A DNA stretch of 64,000 nucleotides from SGZJ01 sp949372955 (GTDB lineage: Bacteria > Bacteroidota > Bacteroidia > Flavobacteriales > Flavobacteriaceae), in assembly GCA_949372955.1 (NCBI GenBank), contig CASIAX010000010.1, forward strand, positions 62,001 to 126,000. Direction: 5' to 3'. Positions 26,826 to 37,310 of the stretch are shown here, piece by piece. Under the pieces are notes generated by a model, which saw only the letters and a program-made list of their open reading frames with translations, was not told where the DNA came from and made no database searches. The position numbers were made by a program, and so were the translations under genes. Numbering within the stretch: position 1 is the first letter of the stretch; each line of letters opens with the position of its first letter.

Positions 26826-29800
26826 TTATTTAATATTATTTATGATGGTAAAACACTGTAGTTTATCGTCATTATTTGATACCAATATTTTTCTTTCCAT
26901 TTGATTAGAAATTATTACAATTTTTTTAGCATCCTTATTGGCAAAAAACCCACTTTGTTGTAGAGTTGAAACTTCAAAAGAGCCATTTCCTTTTCCATAC
27001 ATTAATAATCCATTGCCTGCATCATTTCTAGGGGTTTCTATTTCTGAAACAAACAAGTTTCCAATAGTTACCAAATCTAAATTACCATCTTCGTTAAAAT
27101 CATCGACAAGAATATCATTTATATTTGACAGTTGTGCCTGAAATGGTAGTGATGATATTTTAAAATTTCCATCTCCTAAATTTTCAACATAAGAAGATGC
27201 AAATGTTTTAGCTTTGTAATGTAAAGAATTATCTAAATTATCATCTCCATACACTTGATCTATTTCTAGTGCTGCAAATACATCGTATTTTTTTATTTTA
27301 TCTTTTAAGTCTGGTATTTGTTGTGCTGAGCATGAAAAACCTCTTAATGGATAATGTTTATTATCATTATAATATCCTAATACAATATCATTTTGTCCAT
27401 TTAAATCAAAATCGTTATAATAGATGTCAAAAGGTTTTTCTTTAGAGGTTTTATATTTATAATTAAGTCCAAGATTTCCCGCAATAAAGTCAATATCACC
27501 ATCTCCATCAAAATCCCCTTGTTCTAGGCTAAACCACCAACCGTCAGAATTTTCTAAGCCGTTTTCTTTAACTTTATTAAACATGCCTTTTTCGTTATTA
27601 AACACTGTAATAGGCATCCATTCTCCTGCTAATATTATATCTATATCTCCATCATTATCATAGTCACTCCACAATGCATCAGTGACCATACCTAATTTTT
27701 TAAATTCTTTTGCTATTTCTTTTGTAACGTTTACCAATTGACCATTGTCATTTCTTAGTATCATACTTGTTGCTGGTAATGGATATTGATGGGGAATATG
27801 CCTGCCTCCTACAAAAAGATCCATATCACCATCATTATCATAATCTGATGCCTTCACTACTGAACCACTTTCTGGAATTAAACCAGTAATCTTTCCTCTA
27901 GAAAAATTACCATTACCATCATTTATATAAATTCTATCTGTATAATTTATATTTTTATCTTCATACTCATTACCCCCACTTACTACATATAAATCTTGAT
28001 TACCATCATTGTCTACATCTACAAATATTGCATCAACGTCTTCGAAGGAACTTTGTTTGTCCCAATAATTTGAATTAATTGAATTAAATTTTCCTTCTTT
28101 ATTTTGTAAATAAAGTTTAGGGCTAAAGCCATTAGCTGCCCCAATAAAGATATCATCTAAACCATCATTATTAATATCCGATTTAGCTAATGCTGGTCCC
28201 ATTTGAGAAAGTTTGTGCGGTAATAGTACCTGATATTCATAATCATCAAACGAATTTTCTTTATGTGTATAATCAATATCAAATGATTCTGTAGTATTGG
28301 TAAAAAATATCTTATTGGATTTTGCTTTAGTCAGATTTGTTTTTTGGTTTTTATTTTCATTCATTCCAATTTTGAAAGTTTTATTTACAGCCAGATTTTT
28401 TTTGATTGTTCTAGTGTTGTTTGGCCAATCAATAACCAAACTATCAATTTTAGTCTTGCTTTGAAGTCCAAAATGCACAAATGGTTCGCTTGTAGAATAT
28501 ATTCCTCTAACATTTGTAGTTTCAGAAGTTTGCATATCTCCTTCAGAGTATATGGAAACTCTTGAGCCTAGTACAGGTTTGTTTTCTTTATCATATAATT
28601 CAATTCTAATAAAGTTACTATTAGTAATCTTATCTGAATTATTCCGATACAAAAATGCTTCACTATTAATATTATTTATAACTAAATCTAAATCTCCATC
28701 ATTATCTAGATCTGCATAAGCCGATCCATTTGAAAAAGATTCTTCTTTTAAACCCCATTCGTCCATAACTTTTTCAAATTCAAGATTACCATTATTTTTA
28801 AATGCATAATTCTTTAATGGTTGAGATGGAATTAGGCTTGTAATTTCATCTAAATCTAAAATATCAAATACACTTTTGATATTTCCGCCATCAGGGTATT
28901 TCTGTAGCCAATCATATCTCTTTTTGTCTATAAAATAAGCTACATTTCTATCTGCATCTGTATTACGAATATCAAAAAGTAATCCGTTTGTTACGTAAGT
29001 ATCTTTCAATCCATCATTATCAAAATCTGCAATTAAATTTGACCAGCTCCAATCTGTTGCTGCCATTCCTGAAAACTGAGCTACATTACTAAATGTAGAA
29101 TTTCCGTTATTTAATTGTAGTGCGTTATACATGTATTGATAACTACCACTATCTTCAACAACTTCCCAAAACCTTTTTGGGTTCATACCGCTCATATTTG
29201 ATTTTAAGCGATAATTATCTTCTGCAACCATATCTACAACAAAAATATCTAGAAGTGCATCATTGTTTATATCAGCAATATCTACACCCATACTATAATA
29301 AGACATATGATTTAATGCATTATCAGCAATATTTGTAAAAGTTCCATCTTGGTTATTAATAAATAAGAAATCAGGGGAATAAAAATCATTGGCTATATAC
29401 AAATCAGTCCATCCATCATTATTTAAATCGCTAGCAGAAACTGCGTTTGGAAATCCTGTTTGCTTTATTCCTGCTTCTTCACTAACATCTATAAAAAAAT
29501 CTTTACCAGTATTTCTAAATAATTTTAAATGGTATTCAGGTTTTAACAACTCTGTACCAGAAAATATTGAATATCCACCAGGATTTGGTGGTTGAGTTAA
29601 CAAGAAAAGATCCAGCAATCCATCTTTATTATAATCTAAAAACGTAGCATGTCTAGTTCGTTGTGAATCATCAACCCCATACTTTTTTGCAGACTCTGTA
29701 AAAGTGCCATCAGTATTGTTTATGTACAACAAGTTAGTTCTCCATTTTGGATTATCATCATACAGTTCTCTACTAACATAAATATCTACATATCCATCAT

Positions 29801-30203
29801 TGTTAACATCTGCGATTGTAACCCCAGTAGACCAGCCGCCATCGTTGATTATTCCTGATTTTTTAGTAACATCATTGAACTTTAAATTTCCTTGATTTAA
29901 ATAGAGTTTATCATTAACTAAATTGCCTGCAAAATAGATGTCTTGAAGTCCATCATTGTTAAAATCTCCTATTCCTACTCCAGCTCCTCCGTAAAAATTA
30001 GCATATAGTAATATATTTTGATCCTTAGTGTCTTTAATTTTATTATTAAACAGGATTCCTGTTTCCTTAGATTTCAAAATGGTAAAAAGATTTACAGAAG
30101 TCTTTTCTGTATCACCATTTGATGCATAGTTAACTAAAAGTAAGTATACACATACAGAAATAATAAAAGAAAATAAAAATAATAATAAAAAGGACTTTTT
30201 CAT
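26826..30203 (-). CDS. Large VCBS/FG-GAP repeat protein with ASPIC domain
   Basis: A 1125-residue exported protein with a long hydrophobic N-terminus (about 5-26) that may be a signal anchor or signal peptide; the Cys near 18 is preceded by Val, so a lipobox is doubtful. Two FG-GAP propeller blocks (about 70-520 and 670-1085) flank an ASPIC/UnbV domain near 535-620 (NSNFIRIELYD and SLVIDWPNN). Many D-x-N-N-D-G loops predict calcium binding. This double-propeller/ASPIC layout is typical of outer-membrane glycan proteins encoded after SusD in marine Bacteroidota. A terminator-like hairpin separates it from SusD. Confidence 0.85.
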   Translation of the reverse strand: MKKSFLLLFLFSFIISVCVYLLLVNYASNGDTEKTSVNLFTILKSKETGILFNNKIKDTKDQNILLYANFYGGAGVGIGDFNNDGLQDIYFAGNLVNDKLYLNQGNLKFNDVTKKSGIINDGGWSTGVTIADVNNDGYVDIYVSRELYDDNPKWRTNLLYINNTDGTFTESAKKYGVDDSQRTRHATFLDYNKDGLLDLFLLTQPPNPGGYSIFSGTELLKPEYHLKLFRNTGKDFFIDVSEEAGIKQTGFPNAVSASDLNNDGWTDLYIANDFYSPDFLFINNQDGTFTNIADNALNHMSYYSMGVDIADINNDALLDIFVVDMVAEDNYRLKSNMSGMNPKRFWEVVEDSGSYQYMYNALQLNNGNSTFSNVAQFSGMAATDWSWSNLIADFDNDGLKDTYVTNGLLFDIRNTDADRNVAYFIDKKRYDWLQKYPDGGNIKSVFDILDLDEITSLIPSQPLKNYAFKNNGNLEFEKVMDEWGLKEESFSNGSAYADLDNDGDLDLVINNINSEAFLYRNNSDKITNSNFIRIELYDKENKPVLGSRVSIYSEGDMQTSETTNVRGIYSTSEPFVHFGLQSKTKIDSLVIDWPNNTRTIKKNLAVNKTFKIGMNENKNQKTNLTKAKSNKIFFTNTTESFDIDYTHKENSFDDYEYQVLLPHKLSQMGPALAKSDINNDGLDDIFIGAANGFSPKLYLQNKEGKFNSINSNYWDKQSSFEDVDAIFVDVDNDGNQDLYVVSGGNEYEDKNINYTDRIYINDGNGNFSRGKITGLIPESGSVVKASDYDNDGDMDLFVGGRHIPHQYPLPATSMILRNDNGQLVNVTKEIAKEFKKLGMVTDALWSDYDNDGDIDIILAGEWMPITVFNNEKGMFNKVKENGLENSDGWWFSLEQGDFDGDGDIDFIAGNLGLNYKYKTSKEKPFDIYYNDFDLNGQNDIVLGYYNDNKHYPLRGFSCSAQQIPDLKDKIKKYDVFAALEIDQVYGDDNLDNSLHYKAKTFASSYVENLGDGNFKISSLPFQAQLSNINDILVDDFNEDGNLDLVTIGNLFVSEIETPRNDAGNGLLMYGKGNGSFEVSTLQQSGFFANKDAKKIVIISNQMERKILVSNNDDKLQCFTIINNIK

Positions 30204-30226
30204 GATTTACATTCAAAATTAAAAAA

Positions 30227-30258
30227 AATAAAGGAGAGTTTCCTCTCCTTTATTTTTT
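30227..30258. terminator. Bidirectional terminator hairpin between SusD and the VCBS gene
   Basis: A 14-bp perfect inverted repeat (AAAATAAAGGAGAG with its complement) and a 4-nt loop, flanked by A and T tracts, sits 45 nt after the SusD stop. On the minus strand it should reduce read-through from susCD into the VCBS/SGNH pair. Symmetry means it could also act on the other strand. Confidence 0.78.
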
Positions 30259-30302
30259 ACTAAATTAATTAAAAATATATAATATTTAAATAGTCTTCAA
30301 AA

Positions 30303-31784
30303 TTAATTTACATCCCACCAAACTCTAGTTATTTGATTGTTTGGTCCTTGAGATTGTAATACTGCTTGAAAATTATCCGCATTTACAGAACCTTCAGTAG
30401 AAGGATACATTAACCTTCTTGGAATTTCTCCGTTAGTAGTAGTACTTGGATGTGGAGCCTCACCAGCAAAAGGTTGAAGTTCTGGATATCCTGATCTTCT
30501 AAAGTTTGAAAAAGATTCAAAGAAATCAAAGAAAGATGCAGCCCAGTATTGTTCTCCAATCATTCTTTCACCCTCTGAAGCAACATATGGATTTGCAGTA
30601 AGATAATCATTAATAGTAGAATTATCTACAGTCAAAGATGCATCATAATGCGATCCCCATATTTGCATATTAGCTCTAACACCATCATTATATTTAGTTT
30701 CAGCCGATGAGTGATTTCCAGCTGATGCAGCAAATTCCGCTTCTAATAAGGCAGTTTGAGCATAGGAAATAAATACCCATGGTGAAGTAAGAGTTGTAAT
30801 CGCAGGGTTCACTCTAGCAAAACTATCTGGAGTTTCACCATAAATAGCAAGAAGCTGGTCTTTTTCAAGGCCAAAACGATTTCCTGCTGCAGGACCATTA
30901 GGGTCTGCAAGGATATTTAGTCTTGGATCGCCATGATCAGCTAACCAATCATACAATGTTGCTCCTATTCGTGCATTAACATATCTTGGTTGATATACTC
31001 CCCAAGCATTCGAATTAAGTTGTTGAGGTCCACTTGTATGACTCATAAAAGCTGTATCTGCACCAGAATCCATTGTTCCACCAGTTATAGCTTTATTTGC
31101 CCAAGCGGTTGAAGCAGCTGCATCTACATTTTTAATACGCATCGCTAGACGAAGCATTAATGAATTACCAAACTTTTTCCATTTAGCAGTATCACCACCA
31201 TAAATTAGATCAGCAGTTCCTAAAGTACTTGAAGAACCTATTTGTGCAACACCTTCTTCTAATTCATTTAACATGTCCATATAGATTTCTTGAGCATCAT
31301 CATAAGCCGGTCTAATGTTTCCAGTCAGAAACCCGCTTCCAGCATCAAAATATGGAGTATCTCCATATTGATCCACTATTGTATGGAAAAGATATGCTTT
31401 CCAAATTCTTGCAATTCCCATTTCAGTTCCCACATTTCCTTCGTTCTCCAACTGAGCAATAATATCAACAACAGACTTAATTGTATTTTGATATGCAACT
31501 ATCCACCATGCAGCTTGAAGATCTTCACGAATCGTATATATACTCGATTGTGGAAAATCCATATCTATTACTTGTTGAGTTAGTTGTCCTGCACAAAGTA
31601 TATTTGTGAAAGAATGTTCAAATTCATCACCTGCTGATTTTAAGAATAAATATGCGAATTTTGGATTCACATCTAAATCTGTACTTGCTGTTGGATCTAC
31701 ATTTAGATCCTCAAAGTCATTATCACATGATGTTGTAAATACCACCATGGATAGAGTTATAAATAAAGTTAATAGTTTTTTCAT
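30303..31784 (-). CDS. SusD/RagB-family glycan-binding lipoprotein
   Basis: A surface lipoprotein of 493 residues that caps its SusC partner and binds glycan. The signal peptide ends in TTSC (Cys near 20), followed by acidic DNDFEDLNVDPTA, a typical start for the SusD_2 type. TPR-like helices occupy the middle. The C-terminal segment after about residue 400 carries the conserved RMIGEQYWAASFFDFFES and FRRSGYPELQPF blocks. It begins 5 nt after the SusC stop, so the pair is coupled. Sequence does not reveal the bound glycan. Confidence 0.93.
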   Translation of the reverse strand: MKKLLTLFITLSMVVFTTSCDNDFEDLNVDPTASTDLDVNPKFAYLFLKSAGDEFEHSFTNILCAGQLTQQVIDMDFPQSSIYTIREDLQAAWWIVAYQNTIKSVVDIIAQLENEGNVGTEMGIARIWKAYLFHTIVDQYGDTPYFDAGSGFLTGNIRPAYDDAQEIYMDMLNELEEGVAQIGSSSTLGTADLIYGGDTAKWKKFGNSLMLRLAMRIKNVDAAASTAWANKAITGGTMDSGADTAFMSHTSGPQQLNSNAWGVYQPRYVNARIGATLYDWLADHGDPRLNILADPNGPAAGNRFGLEKDQLLAIYGETPDSFARVNPAITTLTSPWVFISYAQTALLEAEFAASAGNHSSAETKYNDGVRANMQIWGSHYDASLTVDNSTINDYLTANPYVASEGERMIGEQYWAASFFDFFESFSNFRRSGYPELQPFAGEAPHPSTTTNGEIPRRLMYPSTEGSVNADNFQAVLQSQGPNNQITRVWWDVN

Positions 31785-31789
31785 CTTAA

Positions 31790-34700
31790 TTAAAATTTAA
31801 GGTTAATTGATAGTCCAAAAGATTTACCTATTGGCATTGAGTTAGCTTCAACCCCTTGGCCATTACGTGTATTGTAGTACGCTTCTGGATCGTGGTTTGG
31901 AACTTTGTTTAATAAAAACCCAAGATTATTTCCAACCAAAGACACATTTGCTCTTTGTATAAACATGTCTTTAAGTAAATCATTAGGTATTTGATACGCT
32001 AAGCTTAATTGACTAATTCTTATAAAATCATTTTTATAAACATTCTCTTCTCCAAGTTGAGATCTACTTGCACCAAGACTATTTGTTTGATTCCAATATT
32101 GATAAATTTGTGATTCTGAAAGGTTTTGAGTTATAGCACCTCCACCTTCTAAAACACCATTAGGAACAAATCCATTTTCTCTACCTCCCGAAGGAACAGT
32201 AACTTGATGTAATCCAAACTCTTTCATTGTTTTATTAGTATTAGAAACAATACTTCCTCCAAATTTACCTTCTAAAAAGGTGTTTAAAGTAAAGTTTTTA
32301 TATCTAAGGTTTGTACCGAATCCCACTTGAGTAGGAGCTACACCTAATCCTAAAACTTTATTTACGTTTTCAGATTTTGCTACTGGAACTCCATCAACTA
32401 ATTGATGAACAATTCTTCCTTGATCATCTCTTACATATGAATTACCGTAGATAACACCAAATGGTTGTCCCGGCATGTGCCCAATATTCGATTGAAAAAG
32501 TTGAGCTACTCCAGCTTGAATAATTCCATTATTCTCATCAGTTGAAACAACTAAACTTTTGTTGTTAGTATAGTTTAAGGATAAACCTAAACCTAAATCT
32601 TCTTTATCAATAGCTCTCCAATTTACTAGCAATTCAACACCCTTGTTAGTTATTTCTCCAAGGTTTATTGTTGTACTACTAAATCCAGATGCAGGCGATG
32701 CTGCAGCGTTAACAATATCTCTTAATGTTTGATTTGAATAATAAGCAAAATCAACAGATAATTTATTGTCAAATAACTTTAAATCAAGACCGATCTCAGT
32801 TTCATTCTTTTCAAAAGGAGTTATAAATGCATTAGGAATGACCCCTCCGTTTATCGCTCCAAGTGGACTTCCTAAATGACCTTGTCCGACTAGACCATAA
32901 GTTAAGCCTAAACCGTAAGGATTATTGGCTCCACCAGCAACTTGAGAATATCCACCTCTAATTTTTGCAAAAGAGATAGCTTCAGGAAGCTCTACCATAT
33001 CGGATAATAATACGGATAAACTAACAGAACCATATAGATCGTTGTTAGGAGTTGTCTTACCCTCTGCTGAAAGCGTTGAAAACCAATCGTTTCTAGCAGT
33101 AGCAGTTAAATATATATTATCTGCGAATGAAAATTCAGCAGATCCATATAAAGAATTAATTTTTCTTGCTTGGTATCCGTATAATCCTGATTGACCTGCA
33201 GTGTTAAGAACAGTATATAATCCAGGGATTACTACTTGATTTCCAAGAACCCCCGCATTTTCTGCCTTAGCAGAAAAAGTTCCTGCTCCAACAAATCCAT
33301 TCATTGAAATTTTGTCTGTTATCTTTAAAAAATCAGTTCCTAAAAAAAGATCAGCATCAAACTGGTCAATAGTTTGTGTTTGCTGCATAAGTTGTCCTAG
33401 TGGATAAAAACGGATGCCAGGCCAATTTAAATTCGCACCATTAGCCAATGTATTATTATAATGGTTCGTAGCCTTATCAAACCCAGCTTGTCCTCTTATA
33501 TAAAGAGACTCATTGATATCATATTTTGCACTTACAGCAGACAGTAGTCTTTCTTTCTCAATGGATGTTGGGTTATTGTGTAATGCAAACCATGGGTTTG
33601 TTCTATATATGTTAGAATCAGCAATTGACAATTCATTAATACCATCAATGGTACCATTACCATAATCACCAATAAAATCATTTACGTTTATGTTTGGAGC
33701 AAGACGTCTAAGAGAGCCGGTAATACTCGCTGGTTCAGTTGAGAAAACAGGCGTTCCTCTTTCGTCCTGATCGCTAAATTTTACACTTGCATTAAATGTT
33801 AATTTATCAGAAAGTTTCTGCGTAGTATTAAGAGAAAAAGCAACTCGTTTTAGTTTTGAGGTTTCTGCAACATCTTTACCATCTATATGAGTAGCAGAGA
33901 ACCTAGTACTTCCTTTATCTGTATTTGAAGTAAGTGCAACAGAGTTTGTGATATTTACACTTGTTGAAAAAACGCGGTTCATATTATCTCCAGCATATTC
34001 ATAGGGTTGTTGAGAGCCATCATATGTTGTTCTTGGTGCTCCATCCATTCTTGGTCCCCAAGAATTAAATACATCTGATTGATCCGTTGGAAAACCGCCA
34101 GCAATACCATTCCCATAGGTTGTTTGAGGGTCATACAAGTCGTTTATAGTAGTAAATACCGTTTGGTTACTTACTTCTATTCCTAAACCATTTTCAGCAC
34201 TTCTACCATCTTTTGTCTTAATTATTATAACACCATTGGAAGCTCTAGAGCCGTAAAGTGCAGCGGCTGCGCCACCTTTTAAAACACTAATAGATTTAAT
34301 ATCATCAGGGTTAATAGCTGAAAGCCCGTCACCATTATCACTTCCACCCCATTCACCAGCAGAACCTAGCTGCTCATTTTGTAGAGATATACCATCAATA
34401 ATGTATAAAGGTTGATTATTTCCGTTAAAAGAACTATTTCCTCTAATAACTACCCTGGCAGATCCTTTTATCCCAGTAGAACTATTGCTAATGTTAACAC
34501 CAGCAACTTTACCCCTTAATGCTTGTAAAGGGCTAGAAGTTTTTACTCGATTTAATTCATCACCCTTAACTTGTGTGATAGAATAACCGATAGATTTAGT
34601 CTTCTTTTCAAAACCAAAAGCTGTAACAACAACTTCATCTAAACTCTCAGAACTCTCTTCTAAAGTAGTGCTAATGTTAGATTGTCCGTTAACTGCAATT

Positions 34701-34948
34701 TCCTTAGACGTGTATCCTAAGTAAGAAAACTGTAGAGTTGCATTTTCACTCATGGTAGTGATTGAGTAAGAACCATCAAAATTGGTAATTGCACCATTTG
34801 AAGTTCCTTTTTCAGTTACATTAACACCAGTAAGTGTCATGCTGTCTGAAGCGTCAGTAATAGTTCCACTTACAGTTCCTTGAGCATACATACTTTGAAC
34901 GCTAAAAACACATAAGATAACTAAACCTTTTAAAAATTTCTTAATCAT
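31790..34948 (-). CDS. SusC/RagA-family TonB-dependent outer membrane transporter
   Basis: Imports oligosaccharides across the outer membrane with energy from TonB. The 1052 residues begin with a signal peptide (about 1-22), then a carboxypeptidase-regulatory-like domain (about 25-105, TVSGTITDASDSMTLTGVNVTEKGTS), a plug with KSIGYSITQVKGDEL and ISVLKGGAAAALYGSRASNGVIIIKTK near 225-245, and a beta barrel ending in aromatic GLSINLKF. Length and signatures are full. A 119-bp gap precedes it, with one copy of the putative operator at 35015-35029. Confidence 0.95.
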   Translation of the reverse strand: MIKKFLKGLVILCVFSVQSMYAQGTVSGTITDASDSMTLTGVNVTEKGTSNGAITNFDGSYSITTMSENATLQFSYLGYTSKEIAVNGQSNISTTLEESSESLDEVVVTAFGFEKKTKSIGYSITQVKGDELNRVKTSSPLQALRGKVAGVNISNSSTGIKGSARVVIRGNSSFNGNNQPLYIIDGISLQNEQLGSAGEWGGSDNGDGLSAINPDDIKSISVLKGGAAAALYGSRASNGVIIIKTKDGRSAENGLGIEVSNQTVFTTINDLYDPQTTYGNGIAGGFPTDQSDVFNSWGPRMDGAPRTTYDGSQQPYEYAGDNMNRVFSTSVNITNSVALTSNTDKGSTRFSATHIDGKDVAETSKLKRVAFSLNTTQKLSDKLTFNASVKFSDQDERGTPVFSTEPASITGSLRRLAPNINVNDFIGDYGNGTIDGINELSIADSNIYRTNPWFALHNNPTSIEKERLLSAVSAKYDINESLYIRGQAGFDKATNHYNNTLANGANLNWPGIRFYPLGQLMQQTQTIDQFDADLFLGTDFLKITDKISMNGFVGAGTFSAKAENAGVLGNQVVIPGLYTVLNTAGQSGLYGYQARKINSLYGSAEFSFADNIYLTATARNDWFSTLSAEGKTTPNNDLYGSVSLSVLLSDMVELPEAISFAKIRGGYSQVAGGANNPYGLGLTYGLVGQGHLGSPLGAINGGVIPNAFITPFEKNETEIGLDLKLFDNKLSVDFAYYSNQTLRDIVNAAASPASGFSSTTINLGEITNKGVELLVNWRAIDKEDLGLGLSLNYTNNKSLVVSTDENNGIIQAGVAQLFQSNIGHMPGQPFGVIYGNSYVRDDQGRIVHQLVDGVPVAKSENVNKVLGLGVAPTQVGFGTNLRYKNFTLNTFLEGKFGGSIVSNTNKTMKEFGLHQVTVPSGGRENGFVPNGVLEGGGAITQNLSESQIYQYWNQTNSLGASRSQLGEENVYKNDFIRISQLSLAYQIPNDLLKDMFIQRANVSLVGNNLGFLLNKVPNHDPEAYYNTRNGQGVEANSMPIGKSFGLSINLKF

Positions 34949-35014
34949 AGTTTTATGTTAGATTGTTTAATAATGCAAGTAAAAAACGAAAATATACTGA
35001 TACTCGTAAATAAT

Positions 35015-35029
35015 TTCGACAAATAACAT
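35015..35029 (-). promoter_or_regulatory. Putative operator copy 2 (upstream of SusC)
   Basis: The plus-strand sequence is TTCGACAAATAACAT, 66 nt upstream of the susC-type start codon. It differs by one base from the copy upstream of the SGNH gene and by four from that upstream of the symporter. All copies have the same orientation relative to a minus-strand gene. Regulator unknown. Confidence 0.42.
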
Positions 35030-35067
35030 GTATAATAGGATGTTTGTTAAAACTTTGTTAAATACAT

Positions 35068-37293
35068 TTAATCCAAAATAATTTTAAGACTTTCATTATT
35101 TACTAGTTCTTTATGGGTAATAAAATAACGATTATGAGGTTTGTTATTTATTTTTAACTCCTTAATAATACCACTACCTTCTTTCTCAATTATAAGTTGA
35201 TTTTTTTTGTAATATCTATTATCTAACTTAATTGTTATTTTGTCAAAGGAAGGGGTTCCTATAGCATAAATTGGATCAGCAGGACTTATTGGGTAAATAC
35301 CCATCATGCTGTATATCAACCAAGCTGACATTGTCCCTGTATCATCATTTCCAGGTAAACCTTCTGGTTTGTTACTAAAATACTTTTTAATTAAATGTGA
35401 TATTTTTTTCTGAGAACGCCATTCCTCTCCCTTAATATAATTAAACAAATACGGATAGACTATATCAGGTTCATTTGCCATATCAAATTGATCATTCTCA
35501 AATACATTCAATAACTGTTTTAAGTATTGCTTTTCTCCACCCATTAAATTTACAAGTCCTTTAATATCGTGAGTTAGCATAAATGTATATTGCCAAGAAT
35601 TACCTTCAATGAATCCTAAATTTTTTTGAAAATTAGCTCCTGTGTTAGGATTAAAAGGGGTTACCCATGAGTCATCCTTACTTTTTGGTCTTAATAAGTT
35701 AAAGTTTTTGTCAAAAAGCATTCTATATGATGTTGACCTGCTTTTAAAATAACTTTCATCCTTTTTTTTACCCAATTCTTTAGCAAGTTGTGAAATTGCA
35801 AAATCTGCTACATTATATTCTTGAGTTATAGATACTGAGCCACTTTTAGTCGAAGCCGTGGTTAAAAACCCTTTACTATTGTATTCTTTTATTCCCGGGC
35901 GTAATAAATTTTTATCTAATTGAGTAGCACTTTTAATCATTGCCTTGTAAGCCTTTTCGATATTAAAGTCTTTTATTCCTCTTAAGTAAGTATCTGCAAT
36001 AATAATTCCTGCAGGATCTCCAACCATTGTAGTTGTTTCAGTAGAGTTTAATTCCCATTTTGGGAGCCATCCGCTTTCATCATAAATAGATAACATGCTT
36101 TTAACCATGTCAGATTGTTGTTTTGGATAGATTAGAGACATTAAGGAATGTAAATTTCGATAGGTATCCCAAAATGAAAAAACAGTATAACGAGTGTCTT
36201 TAGTTTTAAGAGTTTTTCGAGTTTTCATCTTGGGATATTCACCATTAATATCATTTAAAATATTGGGGTGAATTAAAGTATGGTACAATGCTGTATAAAA
36301 AATAGTTTTATCATCCTTTGTACCACCTTCTACATCAATCCTAGAAAGTAATTCATTCCATTTAGATTTAGTTTGATTATGTATTTTCTCAAATGACAGG
36401 CCATTGGTTTCTTTTTCTAAATTATTTCTAGCATTTTCTATACTAACGTAGGAAACCCCAATCATTACTTCAACTTGTGTAGATTCTTTAAAATTATAGC
36501 TCATGTAGGCTCCAATACTATCGCCAATTACTTCTTTATAATAGTTTTTATAGGTTCTAGTTTTTCCATTGTATGGCATCCACTGCTTTTCTAAACCATT
36601 ATAATCAGTAGTGTTTTTCCAAATCCCAAAATTCTCTGATGGTTTACTAAACTTAGCTACAAAATACACAGGATAAGATTCTTCAGGTTTATAGTAACAA
36701 AAAGAACCAACATTACGAATTCCCTCAATTTCAGTTGGTGAAACAATTTTAATTGACGCACCTTGCTCATTGGTTAAACCTAAACCTAGATTTAACAATA
36801 TATTAGATTTTCCTTTAGGAAAAGTATATTTACTAATACCAACTCTGGTAGTTGCAGTAGCTTCAACTTTTATATTATATTTTTTTAGAGTTGTTGTGTA
36901 ATATCCAGCAACAGCTTTTTCATCTTCATAAGCACTTCCATACTCCAAATGATTAGTTACCAAATCACCAGTGGTAGGCATCGTTAAAATAACCCCAAGA
37001 TCAGGACATCCAACTCCACTCAAATTTACATGTGAAAACCCGGTTAAAAAAAAGTTCTCATTAACATAAGGAGTTGATAGCCACCTACTATCTTTTTCAA
37101 AGGTGTTTTTTTTTCCCGAAACATTAAATGGGGATACACTAACCATTCCTCTAGGAGAAATAGCACCAGGGTTGGTAGCTCCAAAATTTGATGTTCCTAT
37201 AAAAGGATTTACATAATCTGTATAATTTTGAGCATTAGAAAATAAAAAAATATTGAAAAGTAATAATAGAATAGTTTTTTTGTTGAAATCCAT
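35068..37293 (-). CDS. GH92 alpha-1,2(-3,-4,-6)-mannosidase
   Basis: Calcium-dependent exo-alpha-mannosidase of 741 residues with a signal peptide (about 1-21), so it is exported. The mature start NYTDYVNPFIGTSNFG and the PGAISPRGMVSVSP strand are the family's N-terminal signature. The block GNDDTGTMSAWLIYSMMGIYP near 647 carries the Asp pair of the catalytic base, and ANEPDIVYPYLFNY near 604 provides the conserved Glu. GH92 enzymes act on alpha-mannans and high-mannose N-glycans. It is the last gene of a set with GH130, CBM9-like, GHL10-like and a symporter, 119 bp before SusC. Confidence 0.93.
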   Translation of the reverse strand: MDFNKKTILLLLFNIFLFSNAQNYTDYVNPFIGTSNFGATNPGAISPRGMVSVSPFNVSGKKNTFEKDSRWLSTPYVNENFFLTGFSHVNLSGVGCPDLGVILTMPTTGDLVTNHLEYGSAYEDEKAVAGYYTTTLKKYNIKVEATATTRVGISKYTFPKGKSNILLNLGLGLTNEQGASIKIVSPTEIEGIRNVGSFCYYKPEESYPVYFVAKFSKPSENFGIWKNTTDYNGLEKQWMPYNGKTRTYKNYYKEVIGDSIGAYMSYNFKESTQVEVMIGVSYVSIENARNNLEKETNGLSFEKIHNQTKSKWNELLSRIDVEGGTKDDKTIFYTALYHTLIHPNILNDINGEYPKMKTRKTLKTKDTRYTVFSFWDTYRNLHSLMSLIYPKQQSDMVKSMLSIYDESGWLPKWELNSTETTTMVGDPAGIIIADTYLRGIKDFNIEKAYKAMIKSATQLDKNLLRPGIKEYNSKGFLTTASTKSGSVSITQEYNVADFAISQLAKELGKKKDESYFKSRSTSYRMLFDKNFNLLRPKSKDDSWVTPFNPNTGANFQKNLGFIEGNSWQYTFMLTHDIKGLVNLMGGEKQYLKQLLNVFENDQFDMANEPDIVYPYLFNYIKGEEWRSQKKISHLIKKYFSNKPEGLPGNDDTGTMSAWLIYSMMGIYPISPADPIYAIGTPSFDKITIKLDNRYYKKNQLIIEKEGSGIIKELKINNKPHNRYFITHKELVNNESLKIILD

Positions 37294-37310
37294 ATTTTAG
37301 TACCTATAAT

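Noticed and set aside
34981..35040. A TTTG ... TATATTTT pair upstream of SusC as a Bacteroidota -33/-7 promoter
   Set aside because: The spacer is about 23 nt, longer than usual, and the -7 match lacks its final G; too weak to list as a promoter.
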